A DNA stretch of 64,000 bases from Paramagnetospirillum caucaseum (GTDB lineage Bacteria > Pseudomonadota > Alphaproteobacteria > Rhodospirillales > Magnetospirillaceae). The notes beneath the pieces were generated by a model. That model saw nothing but the letters and a program-made list of their open reading frames with translations, made no database searches and was not told the DNA's origin. Position 1 is the stretch's first letter. Each line of letters opens with the position of its first letter. The stretch is from assembly GCF_000342045.1 (NCBI RefSeq), contig NZ_AONQ01000014.1, forward strand, positions 1 through 64,000, written 5' to 3'. Below are positions 39,926 to 50,225 of the stretch, piece after piece. The position numbers and the translations under genes are program-made.

Positions 39926-40195
39926 TTATTCGGCGGCCTCCGGCAGGGGCTCCACAACCACGAAGGTGCGGCCCTCGGCCTTGTGCTGGAAGCTCACCTT
40001 GCCCATGGCGGTGGCGAACAGGGTGTGATCCTTGCCCATGCCGACATTGGTGCCGGGATAGAACTTGGTGCCGCGCTGGCGCACGATGATGTTGCCAGGG
40101 ATGACCAGCTCGCCGCCGAACTTCTTGACGCCGAGCCGCTGACCCGCGGAGTCGCGGCCGTTGCGGGACGAACCGCCAGCCTTTTTATGAGCCAT
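39926..40195 (-). CDS. rpmA: 50S ribosomal protein L27
   Basis: Bacterial L27 of 89 aa. The N-terminus [20 protein letters not shown] and the block [27 protein letters not shown] are diagnostic. It sits at the peptidyl-transferase centre where its N-terminal tail contacts tRNA. Follows rplU by about 30 bp in the usual two-gene unit. Confidence 0.98.
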   Translation of the reverse strand: MAHKKAGGSSRNGRDSAGQRLGVKKFGGELVIPGNIIVRQRGTKFYPGTNVGMGKDHTLFATAMGKVSFQHKAEGRTFVVVEPLPEAAE

Positions 40196-40226
40196 TGTCT
40201 ACTCTCCTCGTATCCGGCGCGGGCGA

Positions 40227-40529
40227 TCAGCCGGCGGAAATATCGGTGATGCGCAGGATCGTCAGGTCCTGGCGGTGGCCGTTCTTGCGGCGCGAATTCT
40301 GGCGGCGGCGCTTCTTGAAGATGATGATCTTCTCGCCACGGGCCTGAGCCACCACGGTGGCCTTCACGCTGGCGCCGGCCACGACGGGGGCGCCGATCTT
40401 GTCGCCGACCATCAGAACCTGATCGAGCACGACTTCGGCACCGGCCTCGCCACCCAGCTTCTCGACGCGGATCACGTCGCCCGAAGCCACCTTGTACTGC
40501 TTACCGCCGGTCTGAATGACTGCGAACAT
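40227..40529 (-). CDS. rplU: 50S ribosomal protein L21
   Basis: L21 of 100 aa, binding 23S rRNA. The N-terminus [24 protein letters not shown] and the basic [19 protein letters not shown] stretch are typical. First gene of the rplU-rpmA(-obg) cluster. Confidence 0.98.
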   Translation of the reverse strand: MFAVIQTGGKQYKVASGDVIRVEKLGGEAGAEVVLDQVLMVGDKIGAPVVAGASVKATVVAQARGEKIIIFKKRRRQNSRRKNGHRQDLTILRITDISAG

Positions 40530-40672
40530 GACGATTCTACCTGAGCAAAAGAAATAGTGACGCGCAAGGTTTGGGCCTAGCGCGAGAGGGCCGAAATATA
40601 CTCACCCCCGGGGCAGAGTCAACGGCTATCTGAATCGGATTGCGAAGAACCCCGGCTAACCGATTCCGATCG

Positions 40673-40885
40673 CTAGGAACCGCCTCCGGCCAGCACTTCC
40701 GGCTCGGCGGCGGCGCGGACGGGCAGGCGGGCCAGGATGTCTTGCTTCTCGGCGTCGCTGGCGGTGGACCACGCCTTGATCTCGGCCCGGGTGCGCTTGC
40801 AGCCGATGCACCAGCCAAACCGGTCGTCGATGCGGCAGACGGATTTGCAGGGAGAGTCGAAGATGCGGAGCGGCGGGGCTGGCAA
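40673..40885 (-). CDS. DUF1289 small Cys-rich protein
   Basis: Small protein of 70 aa. The pattern SPCKSVCRIDDRFGWCIGCKRTRAEIKAW shows the four Cys of the DUF1289 family (CxxxC...CxGC), probably a metal site; the function is unknown. The start is a TTG at 40885 with GAGGACACCCC upstream; a longer frame to 40920 in another reading frame is not supported. It diverges from pfp, and a promoter region is shared. Confidence 0.82.
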   Translation of the reverse strand: MPAPPLRIFDSPCKSVCRIDDRFGWCIGCKRTRAEIKAWSTASDAEKQDILARLPVRAAAEPEVLAGGGS

Positions 40886-40984
40886 GGGGTGTCCTCATCA
40901 AAGCGTTGGCCTCCCCTCATATTGGTCGCTGGCGGCCCGGCAAAAAGGGGCTATCCTGTTCGGGCACCAAGAGGGAGGCGTTCC

Positions 40985-42199
40985 ATGCTGCACGGCAAGG
41001 TTCTGGTGGCCCAGGGCGGCGGCCCCACCGCGGTGATCAACCAGTCCATGGTCGGCGCGGTGCTCGAATCCAGGAAGTTCCGCAACGTGGACCTGGTCTA
41101 CGGCGCCCATCACGGGGTGCGCGGCATCGTCAACGAGGACTTCCTCGACCTCACCCAGGAGACCGGCCACAACCTGGAAATGGTGGCGCAGACGCCGTCC
41201 TCGGCGCTGGGCTCGACGCGGGACAAGCCCGACCTCAAGTACTGCCACGAGATTTTCGAGGTGCTGAAGGCCCACGGCATCGCCTATTTCTTCTATATCG
41301 GCGGCAACGATTCGTCGGACACCGTGCGCATCGTCTCGGAGGAGGCGCGCAACGCCGGCTACCCGCTGCGCTGCATCCACATCCCCAAGACCATCGACAA
41401 CGATCTGGTGCTCAACGACCACACGCCGGGCTTTCCCTCCGCGGCCCGCTTCGTCGCCCAGGCCTTCATGGGGGTCAACCTCGACAACGCGGCGCTGCGC
41501 GGCGTCTATCTGGCGGTGGTGATGGGCCGCAACGCCGGCTTCCTGACGGCGGCCTCGGCGCTGGGCAAGAAGTTTCCCGAGGATGGCCCCCACCTTATCT
41601 ATATCCCCGAGCGCACTTTCCGGGTGGAGAGCTTCCTGGCCGACGTCAAGGCCGCCTACGACAGATACGGCCGCTGCGTCGTCGCCCTGTCGGAGGGAAT
41701 CCACGACGAGGACGGCACTCCCATCGTCTCCACCCTGTCCAAGGCGGTGGAAAAGGACGCCCACGGCAACCTGCAGCTTTCCGGCACCGGGGCGCTGTCC
41801 GACCTGCTGTGCGACGAGGTCAAGGACAAGCTGGGGATCAAGCGGGTGCGGGGCGACACCTTCGGCTACCTGCAGCGCTCGTTCATCGGCTGCGTCTCGG
41901 ACGTGGATCAGCGCGAAGCCCGCGAGGTGGGGGAAAAGGCGGTGCAGTTCGCCATGTGGGGCGACCAGGACGGCTCGGTGACCATCCAGCGCACCGGCTT
42001 CTACTCGGTGGACTACAAGCTGCTGCCGCTCGAGGCGGTGGCCGGCAAGACCAGGGTGATGGAGGATCACTTCATCGCCGAATCGGGCACCGACGTCACC
42101 GATTCCTTCCGCATGTATCTGCGGCCGCTGCTGGGCTCGGGCATGCCCGACGCCTTCCGGCTGCGCCTCAACTCGGTGCCGAGGATTCTGAAGCGGTAG
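40985..42199 (+). CDS. pfp: PPi-dependent 6-phosphofructokinase
   Basis: Phosphofructokinase of 404 aa that would use pyrophosphate reversibly. The sequence has PKTIDNDL; the Lys in this motif (ATP enzymes have PGTIDND) and the absence of the ATP-type GGDGS (YIGGNDSSDT instead) are accepted markers of PPi use. Other blocks: VAQGGGPTAVINQS and MGRNAGFLTAASALG. The start ATG at 40985 has GGGAGG upstream; the open frame extends further upstream without similarity. Monocistronic before the rimP leader. Confidence 0.9.
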   Translation: MLHGKVLVAQGGGPTAVINQSMVGAVLESRKFRNVDLVYGAHHGVRGIVNEDFLDLTQETGHNLEMVAQTPSSALGSTRDKPDLKYCHEIFEVLKAHGIAYFFYIGGNDSSDTVRIVSEEARNAGYPLRCIHIPKTIDNDLVLNDHTPGFPSAARFVAQAFMGVNLDNAALRGVYLAVVMGRNAGFLTAASALGKKFPEDGPHLIYIPERTFRVESFLADVKAAYDRYGRCVVALSEGIHDEDGTPIVSTLSKAVEKDAHGNLQLSGTGALSDLLCDEVKDKLGIKRVRGDTFGYLQRSFIGCVSDVDQREAREVGEKAVQFAMWGDQDGSVTIQRTGFYSVDYKLLPLEAVAGKTRVMEDHFIAESGTDVTDSFRMYLRPLLGSGMPDAFRLRLNSVPRILKR

Positions 42200-42218
42200 G
42201 GGGCGAGTCCACAAACTC

Positions 42219-42246
42219 TTGCCTCTGGCGCGGATTTGGCTATATT
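42219..42246 (+). promoter_or_regulatory. Putative promoter of the rimP-nusA-infB operon
   Basis: TTGCCT at 42219-42224, 16-bp spacer, TATATT at 42241-42246. It lies just after the pfp stop and upstream of a structured leader. Confidence 0.5.
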
Positions 42247-42270
42247 GACGCCCAGACACATTCTTGTATT

Positions 42271-42315
42271 CCCGTCCGACGGGATTGTGAGGGTGGGCCA
42301 TCGGCCCACTTTTTT
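42271..42315 (+). promoter_or_regulatory. rimP leader with premature terminator
   Basis: A small hairpin CCCGTCCGACGGG (42271-42283) is followed by GTGGGCC-ATC-GGCCCAC (42293-42309) and TTTTTT. The terminator lies about 43 bp before the rimP ATG and about 40-60 nt after the predicted start. Premature terminators upstream of rimP-nusA operons have been reported in bacteria; NusA itself acts on pausing and termination, so autoregulation is plausible. The mechanism here is inference. Confidence 0.7.
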
Positions 42316-42357
42316 CGTTTTTAGGGACCAACGTTAGGTCGCAAGGCGACAGGGTTT

Positions 42358-42855
42358 ATGGATCTTCAAAGCCGTTTGGAGGCCCTGATCGCGCCGTCAC
42401 TGGACGCCATGGGGTACGAGTTGGTGCGGGTGCAGCTGCAGGGAAAGCAGCGGCTCACGCTCCAGATCATGGCGGATCGCAAAGACGGCGTGATGATGGC
42501 CGTGGACGATTGCGCCGACATCAGCCGCGCGGTTTCGGCCCTGCTGGATGTGGAGGACCCCATCTCGGCGGCCTATACCCTCGAGGTGAGTTCGCCGGGC
42601 ATCGACCGTCCGTTGACCCGGGCCAAGGACTTCGTCACCTGGGCGGGGTTCGAGGCCAAGATGGAATCGTGCCAGCCCATCGATGGGCGCAAGCGGTTCC
42701 GGGGCAAGCTGCTGGGTCTGGACGAGGCGGGCGTCAATGTGCTCCTCGCCGTCGAGACCGGGGACGTTGCCATTCCGCTGGCCGACGTTCGTGGCGCCAA
42801 GCTGGTGCTGACCGACGAACTGATCGCCGCGACCATGCAAGACCAGGAAGAGTGA
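42358..42855 (+). CDS. rimP: Ribosome maturation factor RimP
   Basis: 30S assembly factor of 165 aa. Recognised by MGYELVRVQLQGKQRLTLQIMADR, the DDCADISRAVSALLDVEDPI block and YTLEVSSPGIDRPLTRAKDF; the C-terminal SH3-like part follows. First gene of the rimP-nusA-ylxR-infB-rbfA operon; nusA begins 15 bp after its stop. Confidence 0.96.
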   Translation: MDLQSRLEALIAPSLDAMGYELVRVQLQGKQRLTLQIMADRKDGVMMAVDDCADISRAVSALLDVEDPISAAYTLEVSSPGIDRPLTRAKDFVTWAGFEAKMESCQPIDGRKRFRGKLLGLDEAGVNVLLAVETGDVAIPLADVRGAKLVLTDELIAATMQDQEE

Positions 42856-42870
42856 GGACGCATTAGGACC

Positions 42871-44382
42871 ATGGAACGGATCGCCGCACTTCCCCGCCCC
42901 GAACTCCTTCAGGTGGCCGACGCCGTCGCCCGCGACAAGGGCATCGACCGCGACGAGGTTCTCGAAGCCATGGAGCAGGCCATTCAGAAGGCCGGTCGCT
43001 CCAAGTACGGCCACGAGCACGACATTCGCGCCCACATCGACCGCAAGACCGGCGAGATTCAGCTGGCCCGCTACATCGAAGTGGTCGAGGAGGTGGAGAA
43101 CGAGGCCACCCAGCAGACCCTGAAGCAGGTGCTGAAGAAGAAGCCCGACGCCGCAATCGGTGACTTCCTGGTCGATCCGTTGCCGCCCATCGATTTCGGC
43201 CGCATCGCCGCCCAGACCGCCAAGCAGGTCATCGTCCAGAAGGTGCGCGACGCCGAGCGTCAGCGCCAGTTCAACGAATACAAGGACCGCGTCGGCGAGA
43301 TCAGCAATGGTCTGGTCAAGCGCGTCGAATTCGGCAACGTCATCGTCGACCTCGGCCGGGCCGAGGCCCTGCTGCGCCGCGACGAGCTGATCCCGCGCGA
43401 GACCTTCCGCACCGGCGACCGCGTGCGGGCCTACATCTACGACGTCCGCCAGGAGCCCCGGGGGCCGCAAATCTTCCTGTCGCGCACCCATCCCATCTTC
43501 ATGGCCAAGCTGTTCGCCCAGGAAGTGCCGGAAATCTACGACGGCATCATCGAGATCAAGGCGGTGGCCCGTGACCCCGGCTCGCGCGCCAAGATCGCCG
43601 TGCTGTCCCACGATTCCTCCATCGATCCCGTGGGCGCCTGCGTCGGCATGCGCGGCTCGCGCGTCCAGGCGGTGGTGGCCGAGCTGCAGGGTGAGAAGAT
43701 CGACATCATCCAGTGGTCGCCCGACGTCGCCACCTTCGTGGTCAACGGCCTTGCGCCCGCCGAGGTCACCAAGGTGGTGCTGGACGAGGAAGCCGGCCGC
43801 ATCGAGGTGGTGGTGCCCGACGACCAGCTGTCGCTGGCCATCGGCCGCCGCGGCCAGAACGTGCGTCTGGCCAGCCAGCTGACCCAGTGGAACATCGACA
43901 TCCTCACCGAGGCCGAGGAATCCGAGCGCCGCACCGAGGAATTCCGCTCGCGCTCCAATATGTTCATCCAGGCCCTGGACGTGGACGACGTCATCGCCCA
44001 TCTGCTGGTGACCGAGGGCTTCTCGTCGGTGGAGGAGGTGGCCTACGTGCCCGCCGAGGACATCGCCGATATCGAGGGCTTCGACGAGAACGTCGCCGAG
44101 GAGCTGCAGACCCGCGCGCGGAACTTCCTGGCCGAGCAGGACGAGCGCTACGACCAGATGCGCAAGGACATGGGCGTCGCCGACGAGATGGCCGCCATCG
44201 AGGGCTTGGCGCCCTCCATGCTGGTCAAGCTGGGCGACAAGGGTATCAAGACCCTGGACGATCTGGGCGATCTGGCCGGCGACGAGCTGATCGACATCCT
44301 GGGCAAGGATGCCATGAGCGAGGACGAGGCCAACGCGGTCATCATGGCGGCGCGCGCGCACTGGTTCGAGGAAGGCAAGTAA
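42871..44382 (+). CDS. nusA: Transcription termination/antitermination factor NusA
   Basis: RNA polymerase-binding pause and antitermination factor of 503 aa. Domains: N-terminal RNAP-binding (1-~125), S1 (~135-200; [21 protein letters not shown]), two KH domains (~205-350; [16 protein letters not shown] and [16 protein letters not shown]), and a C-terminal acidic repeat region (~360-503; helix-hairpin-helix-type, [15 protein letters not shown] and [14 protein letters not shown]), as in proteobacterial NusA. An AGGA site precedes the ATG at 42871. Confidence 0.97.
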   Translation: MERIAALPRPELLQVADAVARDKGIDRDEVLEAMEQAIQKAGRSKYGHEHDIRAHIDRKTGEIQLARYIEVVEEVENEATQQTLKQVLKKKPDAAIGDFLVDPLPPIDFGRIAAQTAKQVIVQKVRDAERQRQFNEYKDRVGEISNGLVKRVEFGNVIVDLGRAEALLRRDELIPRETFRTGDRVRAYIYDVRQEPRGPQIFLSRTHPIFMAKLFAQEVPEIYDGIIEIKAVARDPGSRAKIAVLSHDSSIDPVGACVGMRGSRVQAVVAELQGEKIDIIQWSPDVATFVVNGLAPAEVTKVVLDEEAGRIEVVVPDDQLSLAIGRRGQNVRLASQLTQWNIDILTEAEESERRTEEFRSRSNMFIQALDVDDVIAHLLVTEGFSSVEEVAYVPAEDIADIEGFDENVAEELQTRARNFLAEQDERYDQMRKDMGVADEMAAIEGLAPSMLVKLGDKGIKTLDDLGDLAGDELIDILGKDAMSEDEANAVIMAARAHWFEEGK

Positions 44383-44394
44383 GGGGGGGGCGGC

Positions 44395-44991
44395 ATGGCC
44401 GAATCCCCCGACCTGGAAGAGGAAGAAGAGGTCGGACCCGAGCGCCGGTGCATCGTCACCGGTCAGGTGCGGCCCAAGGCGGAATTGCTGCGGTTCGCCG
44501 TGGCGCCCGATGGTACGCTGTTTCCAGACCCCGGCCATGAGCTGCCCGGACGGGGAATCTGGTTGAGCGCCAGCCGGGATGTGGTAAATACGGCCGTGTC
44601 CAAACGGTCCTTCGCCCGGGCGGCCCGCCGCCAAGTGGCGGTGCCCGAGGGGCTGGCCGATCGGATCGAGGTGCTTCTGGCGCGCCGCTGCCTGGATATC
44701 CTGGGCCTTGCGCGCCGCGCCGGCCAGGCGGTCTGTGGGTTCGAAAAGGTGTGCGCCGAGATCAAGTCCCGCCGCGCCGCCTTGCTTCTTGGGGCCAGGG
44801 ACGCCGCCCGCGACGGGCGCGCCAAGGTCCAGGCGATGGCACCCGGTGTGCCGGTGATCGAGCTTTTTGACGGGGCCGAGTTGGGCACCGTTTTTGGCCG
44901 CGATGCGGCCGTTCATGTCTGCGTGTCCCCGGGCAGGCTGGCGCAGCGTCTCAAGGATGACGCGGCGTTGCTTGCCGGTTTCCGCGGATGA
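44395..44991 (+). CDS. ylxR: YlxR (DUF448)/L7Ae-like RNA-binding fusion protein
   Basis: Protein of 198 aa combining an N-terminal YlxR domain (about 15-90; RRCIVTGQVRPKAELLRF, ELPGRGIWLSASRDVV) with a C-terminal YlxQ/L7Ae-like fold (about 95-190; ILGLARRAGQAVCGFEKV). In Firmicutes these are two genes; in alphaproteobacteria the fusion is usual. YlxR relatives have been linked to RNase P regulation, but the role here is not known. The upstream region carries a run of eight G (44383-44390) that serves as ribosome site. Confidence 0.9.
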   Translation: MAESPDLEEEEEVGPERRCIVTGQVRPKAELLRFAVAPDGTLFPDPGHELPGRGIWLSASRDVVNTAVSKRSFARAARRQVAVPEGLADRIEVLLARRCLDILGLARRAGQAVCGFEKVCAEIKSRRAALLLGARDAARDGRAKVQAMAPGVPVIELFDGAELGTVFGRDAAVHVCVSPGRLAQRLKDDAALLAGFRG

Positions 44992-45018
44992 TTTTTTGCA
45001 GAAGAGACGAAGTCGTAC

Positions 45019-47634
45019 ATGAGCGATTCCCAGGATCAAGACCGTAAGGCCCCGCTGAAGCTGACCCAGCCGGGCAAGCTGGAGCTGAAGAAGACCGTCG
45101 AGACCGGCCAGGTCCGGCAGAGCTTCTCCCATGGACGATCCAAGGTGGTGACCGTCGAGGTCCGCAAGAAGCGCACCTTCTCCAGCGCCGGCGGCGCCAT
45201 GCACGAGATCAAGGACGGCGTCCATTCCATCGCCGAGGCCGATCTCGCCGCCGCCGTGGCCAAGGTGGAGGCCGCGACGCGGGCCGCCAGCGCCCACGAC
45301 CTGACCAACAACGAAAAGGCCGCCCGCGCCAAGGCGCTGCAGGACGCTCTCCACCAGCAGGAAGAGGCCCGCGTCCGTGCCGAGGAAGAGGCCGTCCGCC
45401 GCGCCGCCGAGGACGAGGCCAATCGCGTCGCCGAGGAAGAGGCCGCCCGCCTCGCCGAGGACGAGGCGCGCCTGCGCGCCGCCGAGCCGCAATCCGGTCA
45501 GGATTCCCCGGCCGAAGCCGCCGCTCCGGTTCCCGCCGCCGCTCCGGCCGCTCCTGCCGCCGCTCCCGCTCCGGCCCAGCCCAAGCCCGCCGCTCCCGTC
45601 GCCGGCGCACCCGCCGCTCCGGCCGGCGATGCGCCCGCCGCGCCGCGCGGCCGCACCGAGGAAGAGGAAGAGGAAGAGGAGCGCGCCAAGAAGCGCGCCG
45701 CCGCCCACAAGCCCGCCCCGGTCAAGCGCACCGAACCGCGGCGGCGCACCGGCAAGCTGACCATCACCGACGCGCTGACCGACGACGACCGCTCCGAGCG
45801 CGGCCGCTCGCTGGCCGCCGTCAAGCGCGCCCGCGAACGCGAGCGCCTGAAGCACATGCAGAAGGGCTCGGAAAAGGTCATCCGCGAGGTGATCGTGCCC
45901 GAAAGCATCACGGTGCAGGAGCTGGCCAACCGCATGGCGGTGCGCGGCGCCGACGTGATCAAGTGCCTGATGCGCCTGGGCGTGATGGCCACCATCAACC
46001 AGAACATCGATGCCGACACCGCCGAGCTGGTGGTCACCGAGTTCGGCCACAACATGAAGCGCGTGTCCGAAGCCGACGTCCTGGTCGGCCTGGAGGGCGA
46101 GGCCGACACCGACGAGGTGCTGATCTCGCGTCCGCCGGTGGTCACCGTCATGGGTCACGTCGACCACGGCAAGACCTCGCTCTTGGACGCGCTGCGCGCC
46201 ACCGACGTGGTGTCGGGCGAAGCCGGCGGCATCACCCAGCACATCGGCGCCTATCAGGTGACCATGAGCTCGGGCGACAAGATCACCTTCATCGACACTC
46301 CCGGCCACGAGGCCTTCACCGCCATGCGCGCCCGCGGCGCCAAGGTGACCGACATCGTGGTGCTGGTGGTGGCCGCCGACGACGGCATCATGCCGCAGAC
46401 GGTGGAAGCCATCCGCCACGCCAAGGCCGCCGGCGTGCCGATCATCGTCGCCATCAACAAGATCGACAAGCCCGGCGCCAATACCGAAAAGGTCCGCCAG
46501 GAGCTGTTGCAGCACGAACTGGTGACCGAGGAACTGGGCGGCGACGTCCTGGCCATCGAGGTGTCCGCCAAGAAGCGCATGAACCTCGAGAAGCTGGAAG
46601 AAGCCATCCTGCTGCAGGCCGAAATCCTCGACCTCAAGGCCAACCCGACCCGTGCCGCCCAGGGTGTGGTGGTCGAGGCCAAGATGGAAAAGGGCCGCGG
46701 CTCGGTGGCAACCGTGCTGGTGCAGAAGGGGACGATCCGGGTCGGCGAAGTGTTCGTGGCCGGCGCCGAATGGGGCCGCGTCCGCGCCCTGGTCGACGAC
46801 CACGGCAATTCCATCAAGGAAGCCGGCCCCTCCACTCCGGTCGAGGTGCTGGGCCTGCAGGGCACCCCCGCCGCCGGCGACGATTTCGTCACCGTCGAGG
46901 ACGAGGGCCGCGCCCGCGAAATCGCCGGCTACCGCCAGCGCATGGACCGCGAGGCCAAGGCCAAGCTGGCCCAGCGCGGCACCCTGGAGCAGATGTTCTC
47001 GGCCATCAAGTCGGGCGAGGCCCAGGAACTGCCCGTGGTCATCAAGGGCGACGTGCAGGGCTCCATCGAGGCCATCTCGTCCACCCTGGAGAAGATGGGC
47101 AACGAAAACGTCAAGGTGCGCATCCTGCATGCCGCCGTCGGCGCCATCAACGAGTCGGACATCACCCTGGCCAAGGCTTCCAACGGCCTGCTGATCGGCT
47201 TCAACGTCCGCGCCAATCCCCAGGCCCGCGACATGGCGCGGCGCGACGGCGTCGACATCCGCTACTACTCGATCATCTACGACGTCACCGACGACCTGAA
47301 GAAGATGCTGTCGGGCATGCTGGCGCCGGAACTGCGCGAGCGCTTCCTGGGCTACGCCTCCATCCGCGAGGTGTTCAACATCACCAAGGTCGGCAAGGTG
47401 GCGGGCTGCATGATCACCGAGGGCACCGTCAAGCGCGGGTCCAAGGTGCGCCTGCTGCGCGACAACGTGGTCATCCATACCGGCGACCTCGCCCAGCTCA
47501 AGCGCTTCAAGGACGACGTCAAGGACGTCCGCGAGGGCTACGAGTGCGGCATGTCCTTCACCAATTACGAGGACATCCGGGTCGGCGACGTCATCGAATG
47601 CTTCGAGATCGAGGAGATCGCGGTCACCCTGTAA
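45019..47634 (+). CDS. infB: Translation initiation factor IF-2
   Basis: Initiator-tRNA recruiting GTPase of 871 aa. The N-terminal ~270 residues are low-complexity Ala/Glu/Arg/Pro (poorly conserved in all IF-2), followed by an IF2-N-like segment ([22 protein letters not shown]). The G domain has G1 [16 protein letters not shown]2 [14 protein letters not shown]3 [17 protein letters not shown]4 NKID and G5 SAKK; the C-terminal tRNA-binding domain ends [12 protein letters not shown]. Follows ylxR in the operon. Confidence 0.98.
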   Translation: MSDSQDQDRKAPLKLTQPGKLELKKTVETGQVRQSFSHGRSKVVTVEVRKKRTFSSAGGAMHEIKDGVHSIAEADLAAAVAKVEAATRAASAHDLTNNEKAARAKALQDALHQQEEARVRAEEEAVRRAAEDEANRVAEEEAARLAEDEARLRAAEPQSGQDSPAEAAAPVPAAAPAAPAAAPAPAQPKPAAPVAGAPAAPAGDAPAAPRGRTEEEEEEEERAKKRAAAHKPAPVKRTEPRRRTGKLTITDALTDDDRSERGRSLAAVKRARERERLKHMQKGSEKVIREVIVPESITVQELANRMAVRGADVIKCLMRLGVMATINQNIDADTAELVVTEFGHNMKRVSEADVLVGLEGEADTDEVLISRPPVVTVMGHVDHGKTSLLDALRATDVVSGEAGGITQHIGAYQVTMSSGDKITFIDTPGHEAFTAMRARGAKVTDIVVLVVAADDGIMPQTVEAIRHAKAAGVPIIVAINKIDKPGANTEKVRQELLQHELVTEELGGDVLAIEVSAKKRMNLEKLEEAILLQAEILDLKANPTRAAQGVVVEAKMEKGRGSVATVLVQKGTIRVGEVFVAGAEWGRVRALVDDHGNSIKEAGPSTPVEVLGLQGTPAAGDDFVTVEDEGRAREIAGYRQRMDREAKAKLAQRGTLEQMFSAIKSGEAQELPVVIKGDVQGSIEAISSTLEKMGNENVKVRILHAAVGAINESDITLAKASNGLLIGFNVRANPQARDMARRDGVDIRYYSIIYDVTDDLKKMLSGMLAPELRERFLGYASIREVFNITKVGKVAGCMITEGTVKRGSKVRLLRDNVVIHTGDLAQLKRFKDDVKDVREGYECGMSFTNYEDIRVGDVIECFEIEEIAVTL

Positions 47635-47670
47635 CGGGGTGATCGTGTCTCTCGCGGCGGAGTCTTTGCC

Positions 47671-48102
47671 ATGAGCCGGGGTGCCAAGCCACCGTCCCAG
47701 CGCCAGCTTCGCGTCGGCGAGGAACTGCGCCACGCCATCGCCATGGTGATCGAGCGCGGCGAGTTCCGCGACCCCGACCTCCAGGGCCGCGCCATCACCG
47801 TCACCGAGGTCCGGGTCAGCCCCGATCTGCGCAACGCCACGGTCTTCGTGGTGCCGCTGGGCGGTGGCGAAGTCGCCCCCATCCTGACCGGCCTGAAACG
47901 CGCCAAGGCCTTCCTGCGCCATGAACTGGCCCGCATGGTAGAACTGCGCGCCGTGCCCGATCTGTGGTTCCAGGAAGACACCACCTTCGATACCGCGTCG
48001 CGCATCGACTCGATCCTCAACTCGCCGGAAGTGCGGCGCGACATCGCCCATGCTTCGGCCGAGAACGACGACTTTCCCACCGACGGCGACGACGGGCAGT
48101 AG
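47671..48102 (+). CDS. rbfA: Ribosome-binding factor A
   Basis: 30S maturation factor with a KH-like fold, 143 aa. Typical blocks: RQLRVGEELRHAIAMVIERGEF, ITVTEVRVSPDLRNATVFVVPLGG, LRHELARMVELRAVPDLWFQED and DTASRIDSILNSPEV. It ends the rimP operon here; truB and rpsO, which often follow rbfA in relatives, are not found, and two hairpins come next. Confidence 0.96.
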   Translation: MSRGAKPPSQRQLRVGEELRHAIAMVIERGEFRDPDLQGRAITVTEVRVSPDLRNATVFVVPLGGGEVAPILTGLKRAKAFLRHELARMVELRAVPDLWFQEDTTFDTASRIDSILNSPEVRRDIAHASAENDDFPTDGDDGQ

Positions 48103-48143
48103 TAGGGGATCGCTGGCGCGAGCGGGCTGCCGCCCGCACCCAC

Positions 48144-48230
48144 GCGGAAGCACAGCTTCCGCACCTTCAGTTTTTCCTATAAACAAGGAATAGGGATGCG
48201 CGAAGGGACGAGTCCCTTCGCATCTTCTTT
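48144..48230 (+). terminator. Tandem terminator hairpins after rbfA
   Basis: First: GCGGAAGC-ACA-GCTTCCGC (48144-48162) with a five-T run at 48171-48175. Second: GAAGGGAC/GTCCCTTC (48202-48219) extended by GATGC/GCATC, then TTCTTTCC. Just before them is GCGGGCTGCCGCCCGC. Together they close the rimP-rbfA operon. Confidence 0.8.
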
Positions 48231-48243
48231 CCCCAAAACAAAA

Positions 48244-48267
48244 CGGCGGCCCCTTTCGGGACCGCCG
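48244..48267 (-). terminator. Terminator of the leuB-side operon
   Basis: CGGCGGCCCCTTTCGGGACCGCCG forms a stem of 6+3 bp with one mismatch; on the minus strand it is followed by TTTTGTTTTGG. It lies 21 bp after the leuB stop. Confidence 0.88.
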
Positions 48268-48288
48268 CCGCGTTTCGTCGCCTGAGGA

Positions 48289-49398
48289 TCAGGCGTTGAG
48301 CTTGTCCAACTCGCGGACCACGGCTTCACCCATGACGGTGGTGGAGACCTTGGCCTTGCCGGGCTGCATGATGTCGGCGGTGCGCAGGCCGCCCTTCAGG
48401 ACGTTCTTGACGGCATTCTCGATCAGGTCGGCCTCGGCGGCCATGTCGAACGAGTAGCGCAGGCACATGGCGAACGACATGATGGTGGCCAGCGGGTTGG
48501 CCATGTCCTTGCCGGCGATGTCGGGGGCCGAGCCGTGGACGGGCTCGTAGAGGGCCTTGCGGCGGCCCTGGGCGTCGGCTTCACCCAAGGAGGCCGACGG
48601 CAGCATGCCGAGGCTGCCGGTCAGCATAGCGGCGCAATCGGACAGGATGTCGCCGAACATGTTCTCGGTGACCATCACGTCGAACTGCTTGGGATTGCGC
48701 ACCAACTGCATGGCGGCGTTGTCCACGTACATGTGGCTGAGTTCCACGTCGGGGAACTCCTCCTTCTGCAGCTTGATCATCTCTTCGCGCCACAGCACGG
48801 TGCATTCCAGCACGTTGGCCTTGTCCACCGAGCAGAGCTTCTTGTTGCGCTTCCTCGCCAGGTCGAAGGCGACGCGGCCGATGCGCTGGATTTCGGGCGT
48901 GGTGTAGACCAGGGTGTTGTAGCCCTTGCGGGTGCCGTCGGGCAGGGTGTCGATGCCGCGCGGCTGGCCGAAATACAGGCCGCCGGTCAGCTCGCGCAGG
49001 ATCATGATGTCCAGGCCGGCGACCACTTCGTTCTTCAGCGTCGAGGCGTCGGCCAGGGCTTCCAGCACGGTGGCGGGGCGCAGATTGGCGAACAGGCCCA
49101 TTTCCTTGCGGATCTTCAGCAGGCCGCGCTCGGGCTTGACATCGAAGGGCAGGTCGTCCCACTTGGGGCCGCCCACGGCGCCCAGCAGCACGGCGTCGGC
49201 GGCCATGGCGGCGGCCAGGGTCTCGTCGGACAGCGGGGTGCCGTGCACGTCGTAGGAGGAGCCGCCGATCAGGCCTTCGGTGATCTCGAACTCGATCTTC
49301 CGCTTGCGGGCCATCCAGTCGATGATCCGGCGGACCTGCGCCATCACTTCGACGCCGATGCCGTCACCGGGAAGGATCAAAAGCTTCTTGGCGGCCAT
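48289..49398 (-). CDS. leuB: 3-isopropylmalate dehydrogenase
   Basis: Third leucine-pathway enzyme, oxidative decarboxylation of 3-isopropylmalate. It is 369 aa. Motifs: [46 protein letters not shown], the metal/substrate region [26 protein letters not shown] and [23 protein letters not shown]. The ATG at 49398 has GGGAGA upstream. Last gene of the leu cluster. Confidence 0.97.
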   Translation of the reverse strand: MAAKKLLILPGDGIGVEVMAQVRRIIDWMARKRKIEFEITEGLIGGSSYDVHGTPLSDETLAAAMAADAVLLGAVGGPKWDDLPFDVKPERGLLKIRKEMGLFANLRPATVLEALADASTLKNEVVAGLDIMILRELTGGLYFGQPRGIDTLPDGTRKGYNTLVYTTPEIQRIGRVAFDLARKRNKKLCSVDKANVLECTVLWREEMIKLQKEEFPDVELSHMYVDNAAMQLVRNPKQFDVMVTENMFGDILSDCAAMLTGSLGMLPSASLGEADAQGRRKALYEPVHGSAPDIAGKDMANPLATIMSFAMCLRYSFDMAAEADLIENAVKNVLKGGLRTADIMQPGKAKVSTTVMGEAVVRELDKLNA

Positions 49399-49492
49399 AC
49401 TACTCTCCCGAACCTAGGATATATCGATCGGATGCCTGCCTAACGCCTGGGCGAGGCCCCGTCAAGCAACGGATGGAAACGAATTCCCTTGG

Positions 49493-50098
49493 CTACAGCC
49501 AGGGCGAGGACACCTTGCGGGCTTCCTCAAACGCCGCGATCTTGCCTTCGCGCTGGAGCGTCAAACCGATGTCGTCCAGGCCGTTCAGCAGGCAATGCTT
49601 GCGGAAGGGATCGACCTCGAAGGCGATGGAGCCGCCGTCGGGGCCGGTGATGACCTGACGCGCCAGATCGACGGTGACAATGGCGTTGGCGCCGCGATTG
49701 GCGTCGTCCAGCAGCTTGTCCACCTGCTCCTGCGGCAAGGTGATGGGCAGGATGCCGTTCTTGAAGCAGTTGTTGAAGAAGATGTCGGCGAAGCTGGGCG
49801 CGATGACGCAGCGGATGCCGAAATCACCGATGGCCCACGGCGCATGCTCACGCGACGAGCCGCAGCCGAAATTGGCGCCGGCCACCAGGATCTTGGCCGA
49901 GCGATAGGCCGGCTTGTTCAGCACGAAGTCGGGGACTTCCTTGCCGTCCTGGGTGTAGCGCATCTCGTCGAACAGATTCTTGCCCAGCCCGGTGCGCTTG
50001 ATGGTCTTGAGGAACTGCTTGGGGATGATCATGTCGGTGTCGACGTTGATCATGGGCAGCGGCGCCGCGACGCCGGTGAGAGTGGTGAACTTTTCCAT
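49493..50098 (-). CDS. leuD: 3-isopropylmalate dehydratase small subunit
   Basis: Swivel-domain subunit of isopropylmalate isomerase, 201 aa. Characteristic: [60 protein letters not shown]. The ATG at 50098 is used since family similarity begins there; the frame extends upstream without homology. Separated from its partner leuC by an unrelated SGNH-type gene. Confidence 0.97.
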   Translation of the reverse strand: MEKFTTLTGVAAPLPMINVDTDMIIPKQFLKTIKRTGLGKNLFDEMRYTQDGKEVPDFVLNKPAYRSAKILVAGANFGCGSSREHAPWAIGDFGIRCVIAPSFADIFFNNCFKNGILPITLPQEQVDKLLDDANRGANAIVTVDLARQVITGPDGGSIAFEVDPFRKHCLLNGLDDIGLTLQREGKIAAFEEARKVSSPWL

Positions 50099-50225
50099 AA
50101 CTACGTCCGTCTCCCTCGATTCATTCTCTTCCCTCGACTGAAAGGGACGGGGGCGCAAACGCCGCGAGAACATTATCGCTCCCGCGCCTGCGGCGCCACC
50201 CCGCATCATGCAGCCATTATCGCCC

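Noticed and set aside
42397-48186. 1929-codon open frame on the minus strand opposite nusA-ylxR-infB
   Set aside because: It lies antisense to four well-recognised genes, is low in family signal (His/Gly/Asp/Val-rich mirror), and reflects the strong third-position GC bias.
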